From Hyphomicrobiales bacterium (lineage in GTDB: Bacteria; Pseudomonadota; Alphaproteobacteria; Rhizobiales; Xanthobacteraceae): a stretch of 64,000 nt of DNA. Positions 1 through 8,778 of this stretch are shown piece after piece; positions within the stretch are counted from its first letter, which is position 1, and each line of letters starts with the position of its first letter. Below the pieces are notes generated by a model that saw only the letters and a list, made by a program, of their open reading frames with translations, ran no database searches and was not told the DNA's origin. Position numbers and translations under genes: made by a program. The stretch covers positions 1 to 64,000 of the forward strand of contig WHTM01000005.1 in the NCBI GenBank assembly GCA_009377755.1, written 5' to 3'.

Positions 1-576
1 CGCCATCAGCGACTCGATGCCTTTGTGGACGTAGCCGAGGCGCTCCTCCAGGCGCACCACGGTCTCGCCGTTGGCGGTGAAGCGGAAATGGCCGGGCTCG
101 ATGATGCCGGCGTGCACCGGCCCGACCGGGATCTGGTGCAGGCTCTCGCCTTCGACGGGCAGGAACGGGTAGGGAGGCCTCTCGGCCGGCCCCGGAATGG
201 CCGTAGAGAGAGGGCTCGTCACATCCCAGAATCCGAGATCAAGCCACGGTCGCGTGTCGGTCGCCCCGACCGGCGTGAGGCCAAACAAATCGGAAATCGC
301 GCGCTCCGGGCGGATCGCCGGCGGATGCAGCGCGCCGACCGAGGGGAACGATCCACCCGGGCAGGCGAGACTGATCACCGCGGCCTCGTCGCCATTCTCG
401 CCGAGCACCGCCATGTGCACCGTATCGGTGTCGCCCCAGAGGCCGAGCAGCGTCCATTGCCCTGCCGCCAGTTGCGTTGCTGCGAAACGCCAGCGCTCCG
501 CATCGGCATCGACGCGCGGCCAGGGCCGGTGTCCCTCCACCGCGTCGCCTCCGATCATTTCTGTCAGCGTCGCCAT
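1..576 (-). CDS. hyfG: HyfG-like large subunit (partial, N-terminal 192 codons)
   Basis: Large subunit of a hydrogenase-4 or formate-hydrogenlyase-like complex (fused NuoC- plus NuoD-type protein). The gene starts at an ATG at 576 and has no stop before the left edge of the window. The visible part holds the NuoC-like (30 kDa) domain, then the opening of the NuoD-like domain at about residues 150-192: GPVHAGIIEPGHFRF followed by RLGYVHKGIE, a signature of group-4 hydrogenase and complex-I 49-kDa subunits. It lies 5 nt downstream of hyfF in the same direction, so it is part of the hyf operon. The Cys pairs that would bind a NiFe site lie beyond the edge. The sequence therefore cannot show whether this is a true hydrogenase or an energy-converting hydrogenase-related (Ehr) complex without metal. 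Confidence 0.85.
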   Translation of the reverse strand, partial: MATLTEMIGGDAVEGHRPWPRVDADAERWRFAATQLAAGQWTLLGLWGDTDTVHMAVLGENGDEAAVISLACPGGSFPSVGALHPPAIRPERAISDLFGLTPVGATDTRPWLDLGFWDVTSPLSTAIPGPAERPPYPFLPVEGESLHQIPVGPVHAGIIEPGHFRFTANGETVVRLEERLGYVHKGIESLMA

Positions 577-581
577 GGGGC

Positions 582-2027
582 CTATCCGAGCAGCTTCGCC
601 ACGTTCTGGAACCAGGCGACCAGCGGCGGCGGCAGGTAAATGCCGGCGCCGAACACCAGCGCCAGATGCACGAACATCGGCACATAGGAGGCCTGGGCCG
701 CGGCGGTGGGGCCGCGCGGCTCGCCGAAGGCGATGCCGTTGAGCCGCAGGAACAGCGCGCCGAAACCGACCAGAATGCCGAACACGAGGATGACCGCCAG
801 CGCCGGTTCGCGCGCGAACGTCGAGGTCACGATCAGGAATTCGCTCATGAAGATGCCGAGCGGCGGCAGGCCGGCAATCGCCACGACGCCGAGCACCAGG
901 CCCCAGCCGAGCACCGGATTGGTCTCGGTCAAGCCACCCATGTCGGCGATGCGCTGCGTGCCCTTGACCTGGGCGATGTGGCCGACCGCGAAGAAGATCG
1001 CCGACTTGGTGAGCGAGTGCATGGTCATGTGCAGCAGGCCGGCGAAGTTCGCCAGCGGCCCGCCCATGCCGAAGGCGAACGTGATGATCCCCATGTGCTC
1101 GATCGACGAATAGGCGAACATGCGTTTGATGTCGCGCCGGCGGTAGAGCATGAACGAGGCGAACACGAGCGACAGTAGCCCCATGGTCACCATCAGAGGG
1201 CCGGGCGCGACCGCATTCGGATTGACCGCCAGCAGGATCTTGAAGCGCAGCAACGCATAGAGCGCGACGTTGAGCAGCAGCCCCGACAGCACCGCCGAGA
1301 TCGGCGTCGGGCCCTCGGCGTGGGCGTCGGGCAGCCAGGCGTGCAGCGGCGCCAGGCCCACCTTGGTGCCGTAGCCGAGCAGCAGGAACACGAAGGCGAC
1401 GTTGAGCAGCGCCGGATCGAAATCGGCGGCGCGCGCCACCAGCACGGTCCACACCATGGCGTCGAGCCCGGCGCCGGTCACCGGCAACGCGGCCATGTAG
1501 ACCAGGATGGTGCCGAACAGCGCCAGCGCGATGCCGACGCTGCCGAGGATGAAATACTTCCACGCCGCCTCCAGCGCTTCGTGGGTGCGGTAGATGCCGA
1601 CCATGAGCACGGTGGTCAGCGTCGCCAATTCGATCGCCACCCACATCACGCCGATATTGTTGGCCATCAGCGCGAGGTTCATGGCGAACATCAGCACCTG
1701 GTACATCGCGTGGTAGAAGCGCAGGAACGTCGGCGTCAGCCGTCCGGTCTCCAGCTCGTGGGCGATGTAGCTTGCGCTGAACACGCTGGTGGTGAAGCCG
1801 ACGAAGGTGGTCAGCACGATGAAGACGTTGTTGAGATCGTCGACCAGCAGATAGGGACCTGGAACCGGCCGGCCGAAGATCAGCGAGAGGGCGGCGAGGA
1901 ACGTCAGCAGCGTTGCCAGCACGTTGAGGCGCGAGGTGAGCCGGTAGCCGGGCAGTACCACCAGCAGCGCCGCCGCGATCGCGGGGATGGCCAGGACAGC
2001 CGTGACCGGCTCGAACGGCAACGTCAT
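582..2027 (-). CDS. hyfF: Hydrogenase-4 component F-like membrane subunit
   Basis: Proton-translocating antiporter-like membrane subunit (NuoL/M/N family) of the hyf complex, 481 aa. It is hydrophobic throughout, with about 13-14 predicted membrane spans. The segment VAIELATLTTVLMVG at about residue 130 carries the conserved TM5 glutamate of this family. LHAWLPDAHAEGPTPISA at about 225 is the classic NuoM/HyfF motif, and FAYSSIEHMGIITFAFGMG follows at about 310. Its ATG overlaps the hyfE stop by 4 nt, indicating translational coupling. HyfF and HyfB resemble each other; this one is shorter and sits after hyfE, the usual HyfF position. Confidence 0.9.
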   Translation of the reverse strand: MTLPFEPVTAVLAIPAIAAALLVVLPGYRLTSRLNVLATLLTFLAALSLIFGRPVPGPYLLVDDLNNVFIVLTTFVGFTTSVFSASYIAHELETGRLTPTFLRFYHAMYQVLMFAMNLALMANNIGVMWVAIELATLTTVLMVGIYRTHEALEAAWKYFILGSVGIALALFGTILVYMAALPVTGAGLDAMVWTVLVARAADFDPALLNVAFVFLLLGYGTKVGLAPLHAWLPDAHAEGPTPISAVLSGLLLNVALYALLRFKILLAVNPNAVAPGPLMVTMGLLSLVFASFMLYRRRDIKRMFAYSSIEHMGIITFAFGMGGPLANFAGLLHMTMHSLTKSAIFFAVGHIAQVKGTQRIADMGGLTETNPVLGWGLVLGVVAIAGLPPLGIFMSEFLIVTSTFAREPALAVILVFGILVGFGALFLRLNGIAFGEPRGPTAAAQASYVPMFVHLALVFGAGIYLPPPLVAWFQNVAKLLG

Positions 2028-2686
2028 CGCCGTTCTCCCCTGAAGCGGTCGAGCGTCTGGATGTCGACGCTGTCGAATCGCTCGCGAATGCGGAACAGAA
2101 AGATACCGATGACGATGAAGGCGATGAGAATCGAGAACGCCACGCTGATCTCGACCACCAGCGGCATGCCCTTGGCGCCGGTCGCGGCCAGCACCAGGCC
2201 GTTCTCGAGCGACATGAAGCCGACCACCTGGCTCACGGCGTTACGCCGCGTGACCATCACCAGGAGGCCGAGCAGCACCACCGAAAGCGCGAAGGCGAGG
2301 TCCTGGCGTGCGAGCGGATCGGCATCGGTCGTCACCCGCAGCATCACTACCATCGACAGCGCGACCAGACCCATGCCGAGCAGCATCGTCGGGCCGACAC
2401 CGACCACCGTCTCGATCTCGCGGTGAATGCCAAGCTTGACGATGATGCGGTGTAGCGCCACCGGAATGACGATCGCCTTGAACACCAGCGCGATGCCGGC
2501 GGTGACGTAGAGGTGCGGCGCCTCTTGCACGTAGGCCTGCCAGGCGACCGACAGCGTCAGCACCAGCGCATGCAGCGCAAAGATGTTGAGCAGCGCGTAG
2601 AGCCGGTCCTGATAAAGCTGCATGAAGCTCACCAGCACCAGCGAGCCCGCGAGCAGATGTGCGACGTCGTAGGACAGTTCACCCAT
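2024..2686 (-). CDS. hyfE: Hydrogenase-4 component E-like subunit
   Basis: Small integral membrane subunit related to HyfE and, at its C-terminal half, to NuoK; 220 aa. The annotated start is the ATG at 2686, giving MGELSYDVAHLLAG. It overlaps the hyfC stop in an ATGA arrangement; a longer open frame upstream lies inside hyfC and is not used. About six membrane spans are visible. The stretch VVGFMSLENGLVLAATG at about residue 150 is the NuoK/HyfE signature with its membrane glutamate. It is the third gene of the overlapping hyfB-C-E-F-G run. No hyfD is present, as is usual in compact hyf-like clusters. Confidence 0.9.
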   Translation of the reverse strand: MGELSYDVAHLLAGSLVLVSFMQLYQDRLYALLNIFALHALVLTLSVAWQAYVQEAPHLYVTAGIALVFKAIVIPVALHRIIVKLGIHREIETVVGVGPTMLLGMGLVALSMVVMLRVTTDADPLARQDLAFALSVVLLGLLVMVTRRNAVSQVVGFMSLENGLVLAATGAKGMPLVVEISVAFSILIAFIVIGIFLFRIRERFDSVDIQTLDRFRGERR

Positions 2687-3642
2687 CACAGGCTCCGCGA
2701 GAAGAACAAAAGCAGCGTGGCCAACAGGCCGAGCATCAGCGCAGCGCCGAGGAACTCGGGGACCCTGAACACGCGCATCTTGGCAATCGACGTCTCGAAC
2801 AGCGCCAGCAGGAAACCGCCGGCGGCGAGCTTGCCGACGTAGGCCGCGGCGCCGATTGCCAGCGCCGCCAGGCCGGCGCTCGCGCCGGCGATTCCCCACG
2901 GAGCGAACAGGCAGGCAATCAGCGAGACGTAAAGCAAGAGCTTGAGCGAGGCGGCGAGATCGATCAGTGCCAGATGCCGTCCGGAATATTCCAGCACCAT
3001 CGCCTCATGCACCATGGTGAGTTCCAGATGCGTCGCTGGATTGTCGACCGGGATGCGGGCGTTCTCGGCGATCGCCACCATGATCAGCGCGATTAGCGCC
3101 AAGCCGAGCGAAACCCGTAGGCCCACCTCCGGCGAGACCAGGAATCCCACCATGGTCGAGAGCTGGGTCGACCCGGCGAGCAGCGCCAGCGTGAATACGA
3201 TCATGATCATCGCCGGCTCGGCGAGCGAGGCAATCATCACCTCGCGGCTCGAGCCGATGCCGCCGAAGCTGGTGCCGACGTCGAGGCCCGCGAGCGCCTG
3301 GAAGAACCGCGCGCTGCCCAGGAGCGCGATGATGGCGATCAGATCGGCCGACCAGGAGAACAACAGCCCGGTGCGGAAGGTCGGCACCAGCGAGACAGCA
3401 ACCCAGGTCGCGGCAAAGACCAGATAGGGGATGACGCGGAACAGCCACGATGCGTTGTGCGCCAGCACCACGTCCTTGCGCATCAGCCGGACCAGATCGA
3501 GATAGGGCTGCCAGAGCGGCGGGCCGCGCCGGCGCAGGAACCGCGCCTTCGCCTTGCGGACGAAGCCGGTGAGCAGCGGCGCCAGCAGCAGCACCAACAG
3601 CATCTGCGCGCCCTGGACGGCGAGATCCAGAATCAAGGCCAT
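2686..3642 (-). CDS. hyfC: HyfC/HycD-like NuoH-family membrane subunit
   Basis: Counterpart of NuoH/HycD, which couples the soluble large subunit to the membrane arm; 318 aa. The start is the ATG at 3642 (MALILDLAVQGAQML), which overlaps the hyfB 3' end by 10 nt. The frame is open further upstream, but that part lies inside hyfB. Family hallmarks include RRRGPPLWQPYLDLVRLMRK near residue 40, SFGGIGSSREVMIA near 130 and ENARIPVDNPATHLELTMVH near 195. The last is the acidic, charged loop expected at the quinone or proton-coupling site. About eight membrane spans are predicted. Confidence 0.92.
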   Translation of the reverse strand: MALILDLAVQGAQMLLVLLLAPLLTGFVRKAKARFLRRRGPPLWQPYLDLVRLMRKDVVLAHNASWLFRVIPYLVFAATWVAVSLVPTFRTGLLFSWSADLIAIIALLGSARFFQALAGLDVGTSFGGIGSSREVMIASLAEPAMIMIVFTLALLAGSTQLSTMVGFLVSPEVGLRVSLGLALIALIMVAIAENARIPVDNPATHLELTMVHEAMVLEYSGRHLALIDLAASLKLLLYVSLIACLFAPWGIAGASAGLAALAIGAAAYVGKLAAGGFLLALFETSIAKMRVFRVPEFLGAALMLGLLATLLLFFSRSL

Positions 3643-5642
3643 ATGGCGAGCACCAGGAGCAGGAACACGAGGGCCGAGAAGACCAGGCTCAGGAACTGGC
3701 GGATGGTCAGGAACTGCAGCGCGTTGAGCCGGGTTGCAGCCGCGCCGACTCCACTGGCGATCGGTGCATAGAGCACATCCCAGATCAGATCGCGGAGTTC
3801 CACCGTCAGCCGCGCGGGCGCGGAATCGCCGGGCGGCGGCATCTCGACGCGCTCGCGCGCGCGGAACACCATGGTGCCGAACACGCGGCGGATCGGCTGG
3901 GCGAAGCTCGACGCCGAGTACTGCGTGATCGGGCTCGGATCGGGGTAGCCGCAGTCCCACGGCGGCGCGCGGCGCAGCCGGTCGGAGGCGAGGCGATGGA
4001 TCGCCAAGGCGGCCAGCCAGCCGGAGATCACCATGAACACGAAGACAAGCAGCCCGTTATAGGAGCTGCGGCTCTCGGCGACCGGCACGATCGAGAGCCA
4101 CTCCACGCCGTGTTGTACCGGCATGCGTGCCCCGACCAGCGCCTGCACCACCGGCGCCAGCGAGTCGATGAACAGGCCGGGCAGGATGCCGGCGATCAGG
4201 CACAGCGCCGCCAGAACCATCATCGCGGCCAGCGAGAGGGCATCCGTCTCCTGCGCGCCCGCCGCGGCGGGTGTACGCGGGCGGCCGAGGAACGTCACGC
4301 CGAACGCCTTGACGAAGCAGGCGGCGGCAAGCGCGGCCGACAGTGCCAGCAGCGCACCGACCGCCGGCACCAGGAATTTCAGTCCCCACGACGGCAAGGC
4401 CGGGCTCAACAAAATCGCCTGGAACGTCAGCCACTCCGAGACGAAGCCGTTGAGCGGCGGCAGCGCCGAGATCGCCGCGCAGCCGACCAGGAACACGAAG
4501 GCGGTCTGCGGCATGCGATGGATGAGGCCGCCGAGATGCTCCATGTCGCGCTCGCCGGTGGCATTGAGCACCGCGCCGGCGCCGAAGAACAATAGACTCT
4601 TGAAGACCGAGTGGTTGAACACGTGCAACAGCCCGGCGGTGAGCGCCAGTGCCGCCGCAAGCGGCATGCCGTGCGCCTTGAATGCCAGCGCCAGGCCGAA
4701 ACCGATGAAGATGATGCCGATATTCTCCACGGTATGGTAGGCGAGCAACCGCTTGAGATCGTGCTGCATCAGCGCATACAGCACGCCCATCACCGCGGTG
4801 ATGCCGCCGAGCGCGAGCACCACCATGCTCCACCACCACGCCGGCTCACCCGCGAGATCGAACACGATGCGGACAAAGCCGTAGACGGCGACCTTGGTCA
4901 TCACGCCGCTCATCAGCGCCGACACGTGGCTCGGCGCCGCCGGATGCGCGAGCGGCAGCCAGACGTGCAGCGGCACCAGGCCGGCCTTCGAGCCGGTCCC
5001 GATCAGCGCCAGGATCAGCACCGCCGCCGCGAGCCCCGCCGACGGCGGCACCGCGCGCATGTCGGCAAAGGTGTAGCCGCCGCCCGGTCCCGCCAGCAGG
5101 CCGAAGGTGAGCAGCAGCGCCAGCGTGCCGAAGCTCGCCATCACCAGGTAGATGTAGCCGGCGCGGGCGTTGTCGCTCACCCGATGATGCGCCATCACCA
5201 GAGCCCAGGACGACAGCGACATGAATTCCCATGCCACCAGGAACGAGAAGGCGTCGGCGGCGAGCACGACCAGCGTCATGCCGGCGAGAAACGCGGGATA
5301 GAATGGCAGCACCCGTTGTGGGTCATGTTCGTGGCGGCCGTAGCCGAGCGCGAACAGGCTTGCCGCCGCGCAGCCGAGATTGACCACCGCGAGAAAGAAG
5401 GCGGCCAGCGCATCGAGCCGGAAATGCGCGCCAAGCCAGGGCAGGCCGAGCGGCAGGACGGCAACCGATGCCGCTTCGGACGAGCCGAGCAGCGTGAGCA
5501 GTGCAATCGCCAGCAGGGCCAGCGAGACGATCAGGCTGATGCCGTAGACGATTGGGCGGCCGTGGGAAGAAGTCCGCATCAGCATCGCAACCGGGACGAT
5601 CGCGATCAACACCGCCGCACCGATGAGGGCGAGGTGCACCAT
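3633..5642 (-). CDS. hyfB: Hydrogenase-4 component B-like antiporter subunit
   Basis: Large antiporter-like membrane subunit (NuoL/HyfB family), 669 aa. AWEFMSLSSWALVM at about residue 135 contains the TM5 glutamate. GTGSKAGLVPLHVWLPLAHP near 215 and LAYHTVENIGIIFIGFG near 300 are typical of HyfB/NuoL. The last ~120 residues include a soluble segment, PPWDCGYPDPSPITQYSASS, which is characteristic of HyfB/HycC proteins. It begins with an ATG overlapping the stop of the upstream xre gene (ATGA), so the regulator and complex are probably translated from one message. Confidence 0.92.
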   Translation of the reverse strand: MVHLALIGAAVLIAIVPVAMLMRTSSHGRPIVYGISLIVSLALLAIALLTLLGSSEAASVAVLPLGLPWLGAHFRLDALAAFFLAVVNLGCAAASLFALGYGRHEHDPQRVLPFYPAFLAGMTLVVLAADAFSFLVAWEFMSLSSWALVMAHHRVSDNARAGYIYLVMASFGTLALLLTFGLLAGPGGGYTFADMRAVPPSAGLAAAVLILALIGTGSKAGLVPLHVWLPLAHPAAPSHVSALMSGVMTKVAVYGFVRIVFDLAGEPAWWWSMVVLALGGITAVMGVLYALMQHDLKRLLAYHTVENIGIIFIGFGLALAFKAHGMPLAAALALTAGLLHVFNHSVFKSLLFFGAGAVLNATGERDMEHLGGLIHRMPQTAFVFLVGCAAISALPPLNGFVSEWLTFQAILLSPALPSWGLKFLVPAVGALLALSAALAAACFVKAFGVTFLGRPRTPAAAGAQETDALSLAAMMVLAALCLIAGILPGLFIDSLAPVVQALVGARMPVQHGVEWLSIVPVAESRSSYNGLLVFVFMVISGWLAALAIHRLASDRLRRAPPWDCGYPDPSPITQYSASSFAQPIRRVFGTMVFRARERVEMPPPGDSAPARLTVELRDLIWDVLYAPIASGVGAAATRLNALQFLTIRQFLSLVFSALVFLLLVLAIWP

Positions 5643-5917
5643 CAGCCGCCACCACCGTCGGAGCGTGCTGCTAGTCGCTTGAGCCGGACTCCGCGCCCGC
5701 CTCCGGTGCTCGCCGCATCGTCGCCGATCAGTTCAATCCCCGCGGCGTCGAGCGCCTCGACCAGCTTCATCAAGGAGTCGACGTTGCCGCGGACCACGCC
5801 GCCGCTCGATTCCATCCGTTGGATGGTCGGCAGCGACAGGCCTGAACGCTGCGCCAGCGCGCGCTGGTCAATCCCGAGCAGAGCGCGGGCGGCTCGCATC
5901 TGCGGGCCAGTAATCAT
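5642..5917 (-). CDS. XRE-family helix-turn-helix regulator heading the hyf operon
   Basis: A 91-aa protein that is almost entirely a Cro/C1-type HTH domain. MITGPQMRAARALLGIDQ and RALAQRSGLSLPTIQRMESS (residues 1-40) give the helix-turn-helix. VRGNVDSLMKLVEALDAAGI follows, and then a glycine/arginine-rich tail. No other domain is present. The stop overlaps the hyfB start, so it is the first gene of the operon, and autoregulation is a natural inference. The gap upstream (5918-5990) is noticeably AT-richer than the rest of the window and would hold the promoter and operator. The domain call is firm; the regulatory target is inferred only from position. Confidence 0.85.
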   Translation of the reverse strand: MITGPQMRAARALLGIDQRALAQRSGLSLPTIQRMESSGGVVRGNVDSLMKLVEALDAAGIELIGDDAASTGGGRGVRLKRLAARSDGGGG

Positions 5918-5990
5918 ATCTCAGACATCAGAATTGATAGAATCGATATTGCTATTGGTGGATAGCCTGCATGGAAGGAAATTTCAAGAG
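5918..5990 (-). promoter_or_regulatory. Probable promoter/operator region of xre-hyf
   Basis: This short AT-rich stretch precedes the xre start. It includes an imperfect inverted pair, ATAG and CTAT, 11 nt apart (about 5937-5955), around AATCGATATT. XRE repressors commonly bind small operators of this shape beside their own gene. No clear -35/-10 pair stands out, so this is a location for the promoter rather than a mapped one. Confidence 0.3.
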
Positions 5991-6084
5991 TCGTCGCGCG
6001 ACAAGGGGAAGATTGCGCAATCCGTTGACCGTGCGTCAGCGTTCCCGGCCGGGGCCGGATGGACAACCTCCTGAAAGGTCACAG

Positions 6085-7320
6085 CTAGAGCTCGAAGATC
6101 TCTTGCGGCGTCCTGTGCAGGCGCTCGCTCGGGCCGTCCGGGCCGATCAGGAAATTGTCGCACACCGTGGCGAAGATCCGCCCGTTGTCGAACCACGGGT
6201 GCGCCGTGACGTTCATGTTCGCGGCGATGGTCATGGTCTCATCGGGGCGCGCCAGCGGCCGCTGCACCAGCGCGTAGCCCTGCCCATGACAGTGCAGCCG
6301 GCGCTCCTCCGCCAGGCCATAAGCGCGCATGAATGCATTGTGCGCCGCCATGATGTCGGCGCCGCGGGCACCGGGCCGGACATGACGCATCGTGTTGTGC
6401 TGCGCCTCGCACATCAGGGCGAAGCCGTCCTTGAGTTCCTGCGGCGCCTTGCCCAGGACGAAGGTGCGCATGATCTCGGCGAAATAGGCGCCGGGGCCGT
6501 TGTTCTCAACCAGGATGGTGAAGGCATCTCCGGCACGCAGCGTGCGAGCGTGCTGGTGGCGCGGACGCAACGGCGCCGGTTGACCTGCAGGCGACGAGGA
6601 TGCAAGAAAAGTCCCGTCGCTGCTGCCCGCAACCTTGCCGAGATATTCCGCATACGCGACGATATCCGCGTCGCGCAGACCGGGCCGGATGAACTCGCGC
6701 AGCTTGGCGATGATGTCGTCCTGCATCGACGCCGCGGCCCGGACGAGGCCGATTTCGACCTCGCTTTTCACCGCGATAAGGTGATCGATCCCGTCGGTGG
6801 CGTTGATGATGCGCACGCCGTCGAGCGCCGTCTCCAACGGTCCCGCCACGCCGTGATACATTCCGCCCGGATGGACGAAGCCGATGGTGACATACTTTGC
6901 CGCCTTGATCTCGCGGGCGAGAAGGTCCGCCTCATGGCCGCCGGTGTAGTCGACCGAGAACATGTGGGCAGGCGTCGCGAGTCGCAGCCCGACGCCCGGA
7001 CCGCCAGGACTGTTGCCATTGGAGCGGGACACGCCGTCCGTGTCGCCATGCTCGACCATGGTCATCAACCCTTCTATCGGAAAGATGGCGGTGCGCGAGT
7101 TGCCGCCGAGATAGGGGATGCCGGTGAACCAGCGGAGGTGGCCATTGGCCGATGCCGACGTTCCGCCGACGACCAAGGCATCGACGCCTGCTTCGCGCAT
7201 GTATGCGCGCGTTGCCGCCCAGCGCCGCTCGAGTTCACTGCGCGGCAGCGGGTTGAGCGCCCGCTCCTCGGTGGGTGAGCCTTGCATCTCGCCCTTGCTG
7301 CGCATCTGCACACCCGTCAT
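6085..7320 (-). CDS. M24-family (creatinase/aminopeptidase-P fold) protein with altered metal ligands
   Basis: A 411-aa protein with the two-domain plan of creatinase and Xaa-Pro peptidases: a creatinase-type N-terminal domain, then a pita-bread domain from about residue 170. The ATG at 7320 has GAGAGGAA about 5 nt upstream. Family landmarks are present: AVKSEVEIGLVRAAASMQDD near 180, EIMRTFVLG near 280 and HCHGQGYALVQ near 340. The usual metal-binding residues look changed. The segment that normally reads D-x-G...D reads VENNGPGAYFAE; the first C-terminal Glu position reads MNVTAHP; the second reads TVCDNFLI. A non-peptidase role is possible. It is divergent from the binding-protein gene at 7530. 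Substrate unknown. Confidence 0.75.
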   Translation of the reverse strand: MTGVQMRSKGEMQGSPTEERALNPLPRSELERRWAATRAYMREAGVDALVVGGTSASANGHLRWFTGIPYLGGNSRTAIFPIEGLMTMVEHGDTDGVSRSNGNSPGGPGVGLRLATPAHMFSVDYTGGHEADLLAREIKAAKYVTIGFVHPGGMYHGVAGPLETALDGVRIINATDGIDHLIAVKSEVEIGLVRAAASMQDDIIAKLREFIRPGLRDADIVAYAEYLGKVAGSSDGTFLASSSPAGQPAPLRPRHQHARTLRAGDAFTILVENNGPGAYFAEIMRTFVLGKAPQELKDGFALMCEAQHNTMRHVRPGARGADIMAAHNAFMRAYGLAEERRLHCHGQGYALVQRPLARPDETMTIAANMNVTAHPWFDNGRIFATVCDNFLIGPDGPSERLHRTPQEIFEL

Positions 7321-7529
7321 CTACGTTCCTCTCGACCGGCGCCGTCGCCCGCACGCCGCGGCAAACGCCATCTTACGGCCCGAGGTGCCGCATCGTGAAG
7401 GCGAATGTCGCCTCATAGGTGTCGTTCTCGACATCGCCTCGCGGCGAACCTATTGTCGATCGCGACGAAAGGGGCCCCAACACCCTTCAAAGCGTGTCCG
7501 CGCATTCCGAGAGCGGCAGGGAGGACAGC

Positions 7530-8564
7530 ATGACAATTCTGCGGATCGCATTCGTACTGCCCGCATTGCTGTTGGCCGCGCACTCGGCGACGATGGCGGA
7601 TCCAGTCGCGGATTTCTACCGCGGCAGGACCATCACCATGATCGTCAGCTCCGCGGCCGGCGGCGGAATGGACATCCATGCCAGGATGGTCGCGCCGGTG
7701 CTCGCGGATCGGCTGCCGGGCAAGCCCAACATCATTGTCCAGAACAGGCCGGGCGCCGGCGGGATCGTCGCGACCAATTATCTCTACAACGCCGCGCATA
7801 AGGACGGCAGCGTGATCGCCGTCATCCACCCGACGATCCCGTTCGCGCCGTTGTTCGGGGAGCCGAAAACCTCTTTCGAGGCCACCAAGTTCAACTGGAT
7901 CGGCCGAATCGACAAGAGCTCGCATCTCTGCGTTGCCTGGCACACCGCGCCGGTACAAAAGATCGCCGATGTGATGACGAAAGAGCTTATCGTCGGCAGC
8001 ACTGGGCCCGGCTCTTCGATGGCGTCGTTCCCTTACATGATGAACCGCTTTTTCGGCGCGAAGTTCAGAGTGGTCACGGGCTACAAGGGCGGCAACGACA
8101 TCTATCTCGCCATGGAGCGGGGCGAGGTCCACGGCCGCTGCGTGCTGACCTTGAATGCGTTGCGCAGCATCCATCCGGACTGGCTGCGCGATCGCAAGAT
8201 CAACATCCTCCTGCAGCTCGCCCGCGAGCCGTCGGACGCGCCGGAGCTCAAGGGCGTTCCCACCCTCTATGACTTCGCCAAGGACGACCATCAGCGGGCC
8301 GTGATGGAACTGATGTTCGCCAATCAGGAGCTGGAGCGTCCGGTGGTCGCGCCGCCCGGCGTGCCGGCGGATCGGGTCGCTGCGTTGCGCGAGGCGCTGC
8401 GCGAGGCGTTGGCCGACCCCAAGCTTCAGGCCGAGGTCGCGCAGCGGAAGATGACCCTCAACTACGCCTCCGGCGAAGCCGTGGCCCGCGTGGTCGAGCG
8501 CGCCTATGCGGCGCCGAAGTCGGTCGTCGCCACCGCAGTCGAGTCGATGCGGCCGACGGAGTAG
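7530..8564 (+). CDS. Tripartite tricarboxylate transporter substrate-binding protein (TctC/Bug family)
   Basis: A 344-aa periplasmic binding protein. The ATG at 7530 has GGGAGG about 7 nt upstream. An N-terminal signal peptide (MTILRIAFVLPALLLAAHSA) is followed by the Bug fold: FYRGRTITMIVSSAAGGGMD near residue 30, QNRPGAGGIVATNYLYNAA near 70 and VVAPPGVPADRVAALREAL near 285. These are standard Bug/TctC landmarks. No tctA or tctB membrane genes are nearby, which is common because Bug proteins are often orphans. It is divergent from the M24-family gene, so both may act on one substrate; that link is positional inference. The ligand cannot be told from sequence. Confidence 0.88.
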   Translation: MTILRIAFVLPALLLAAHSATMADPVADFYRGRTITMIVSSAAGGGMDIHARMVAPVLADRLPGKPNIIVQNRPGAGGIVATNYLYNAAHKDGSVIAVIHPTIPFAPLFGEPKTSFEATKFNWIGRIDKSSHLCVAWHTAPVQKIADVMTKELIVGSTGPGSSMASFPYMMNRFFGAKFRVVTGYKGGNDIYLAMERGEVHGRCVLTLNALRSIHPDWLRDRKINILLQLAREPSDAPELKGVPTLYDFAKDDHQRAVMELMFANQELERPVVAPPGVPADRVAALREALREALADPKLQAEVAQRKMTLNYASGEAVARVVERAYAAPKSVVATAVESMRPTE

Positions 8565-8701
8565 GTGTGCGGTCTCGGAGTGTGGCGGGATCGGCCGAAC
8601 CAATCCCGCATTTCGGAGGCTTGAGCGTTCGCGCAAGCCACAGGGCACGGCTGCGCCGGTCAAGTCGAAAAGAAAATGGGATTTTCCAGACCTCGGAGAG
8701 A

Positions 8702-8777
<76 letters not shown>

Positions 8778-8778
8778 T

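Noticed and set aside
4611-6074. A 487-codon plus-strand frame
   Set aside because: Antisense to hyfB and xre; composition (His/Arg/Gln-rich) is that of a GC-skewed antisense frame.
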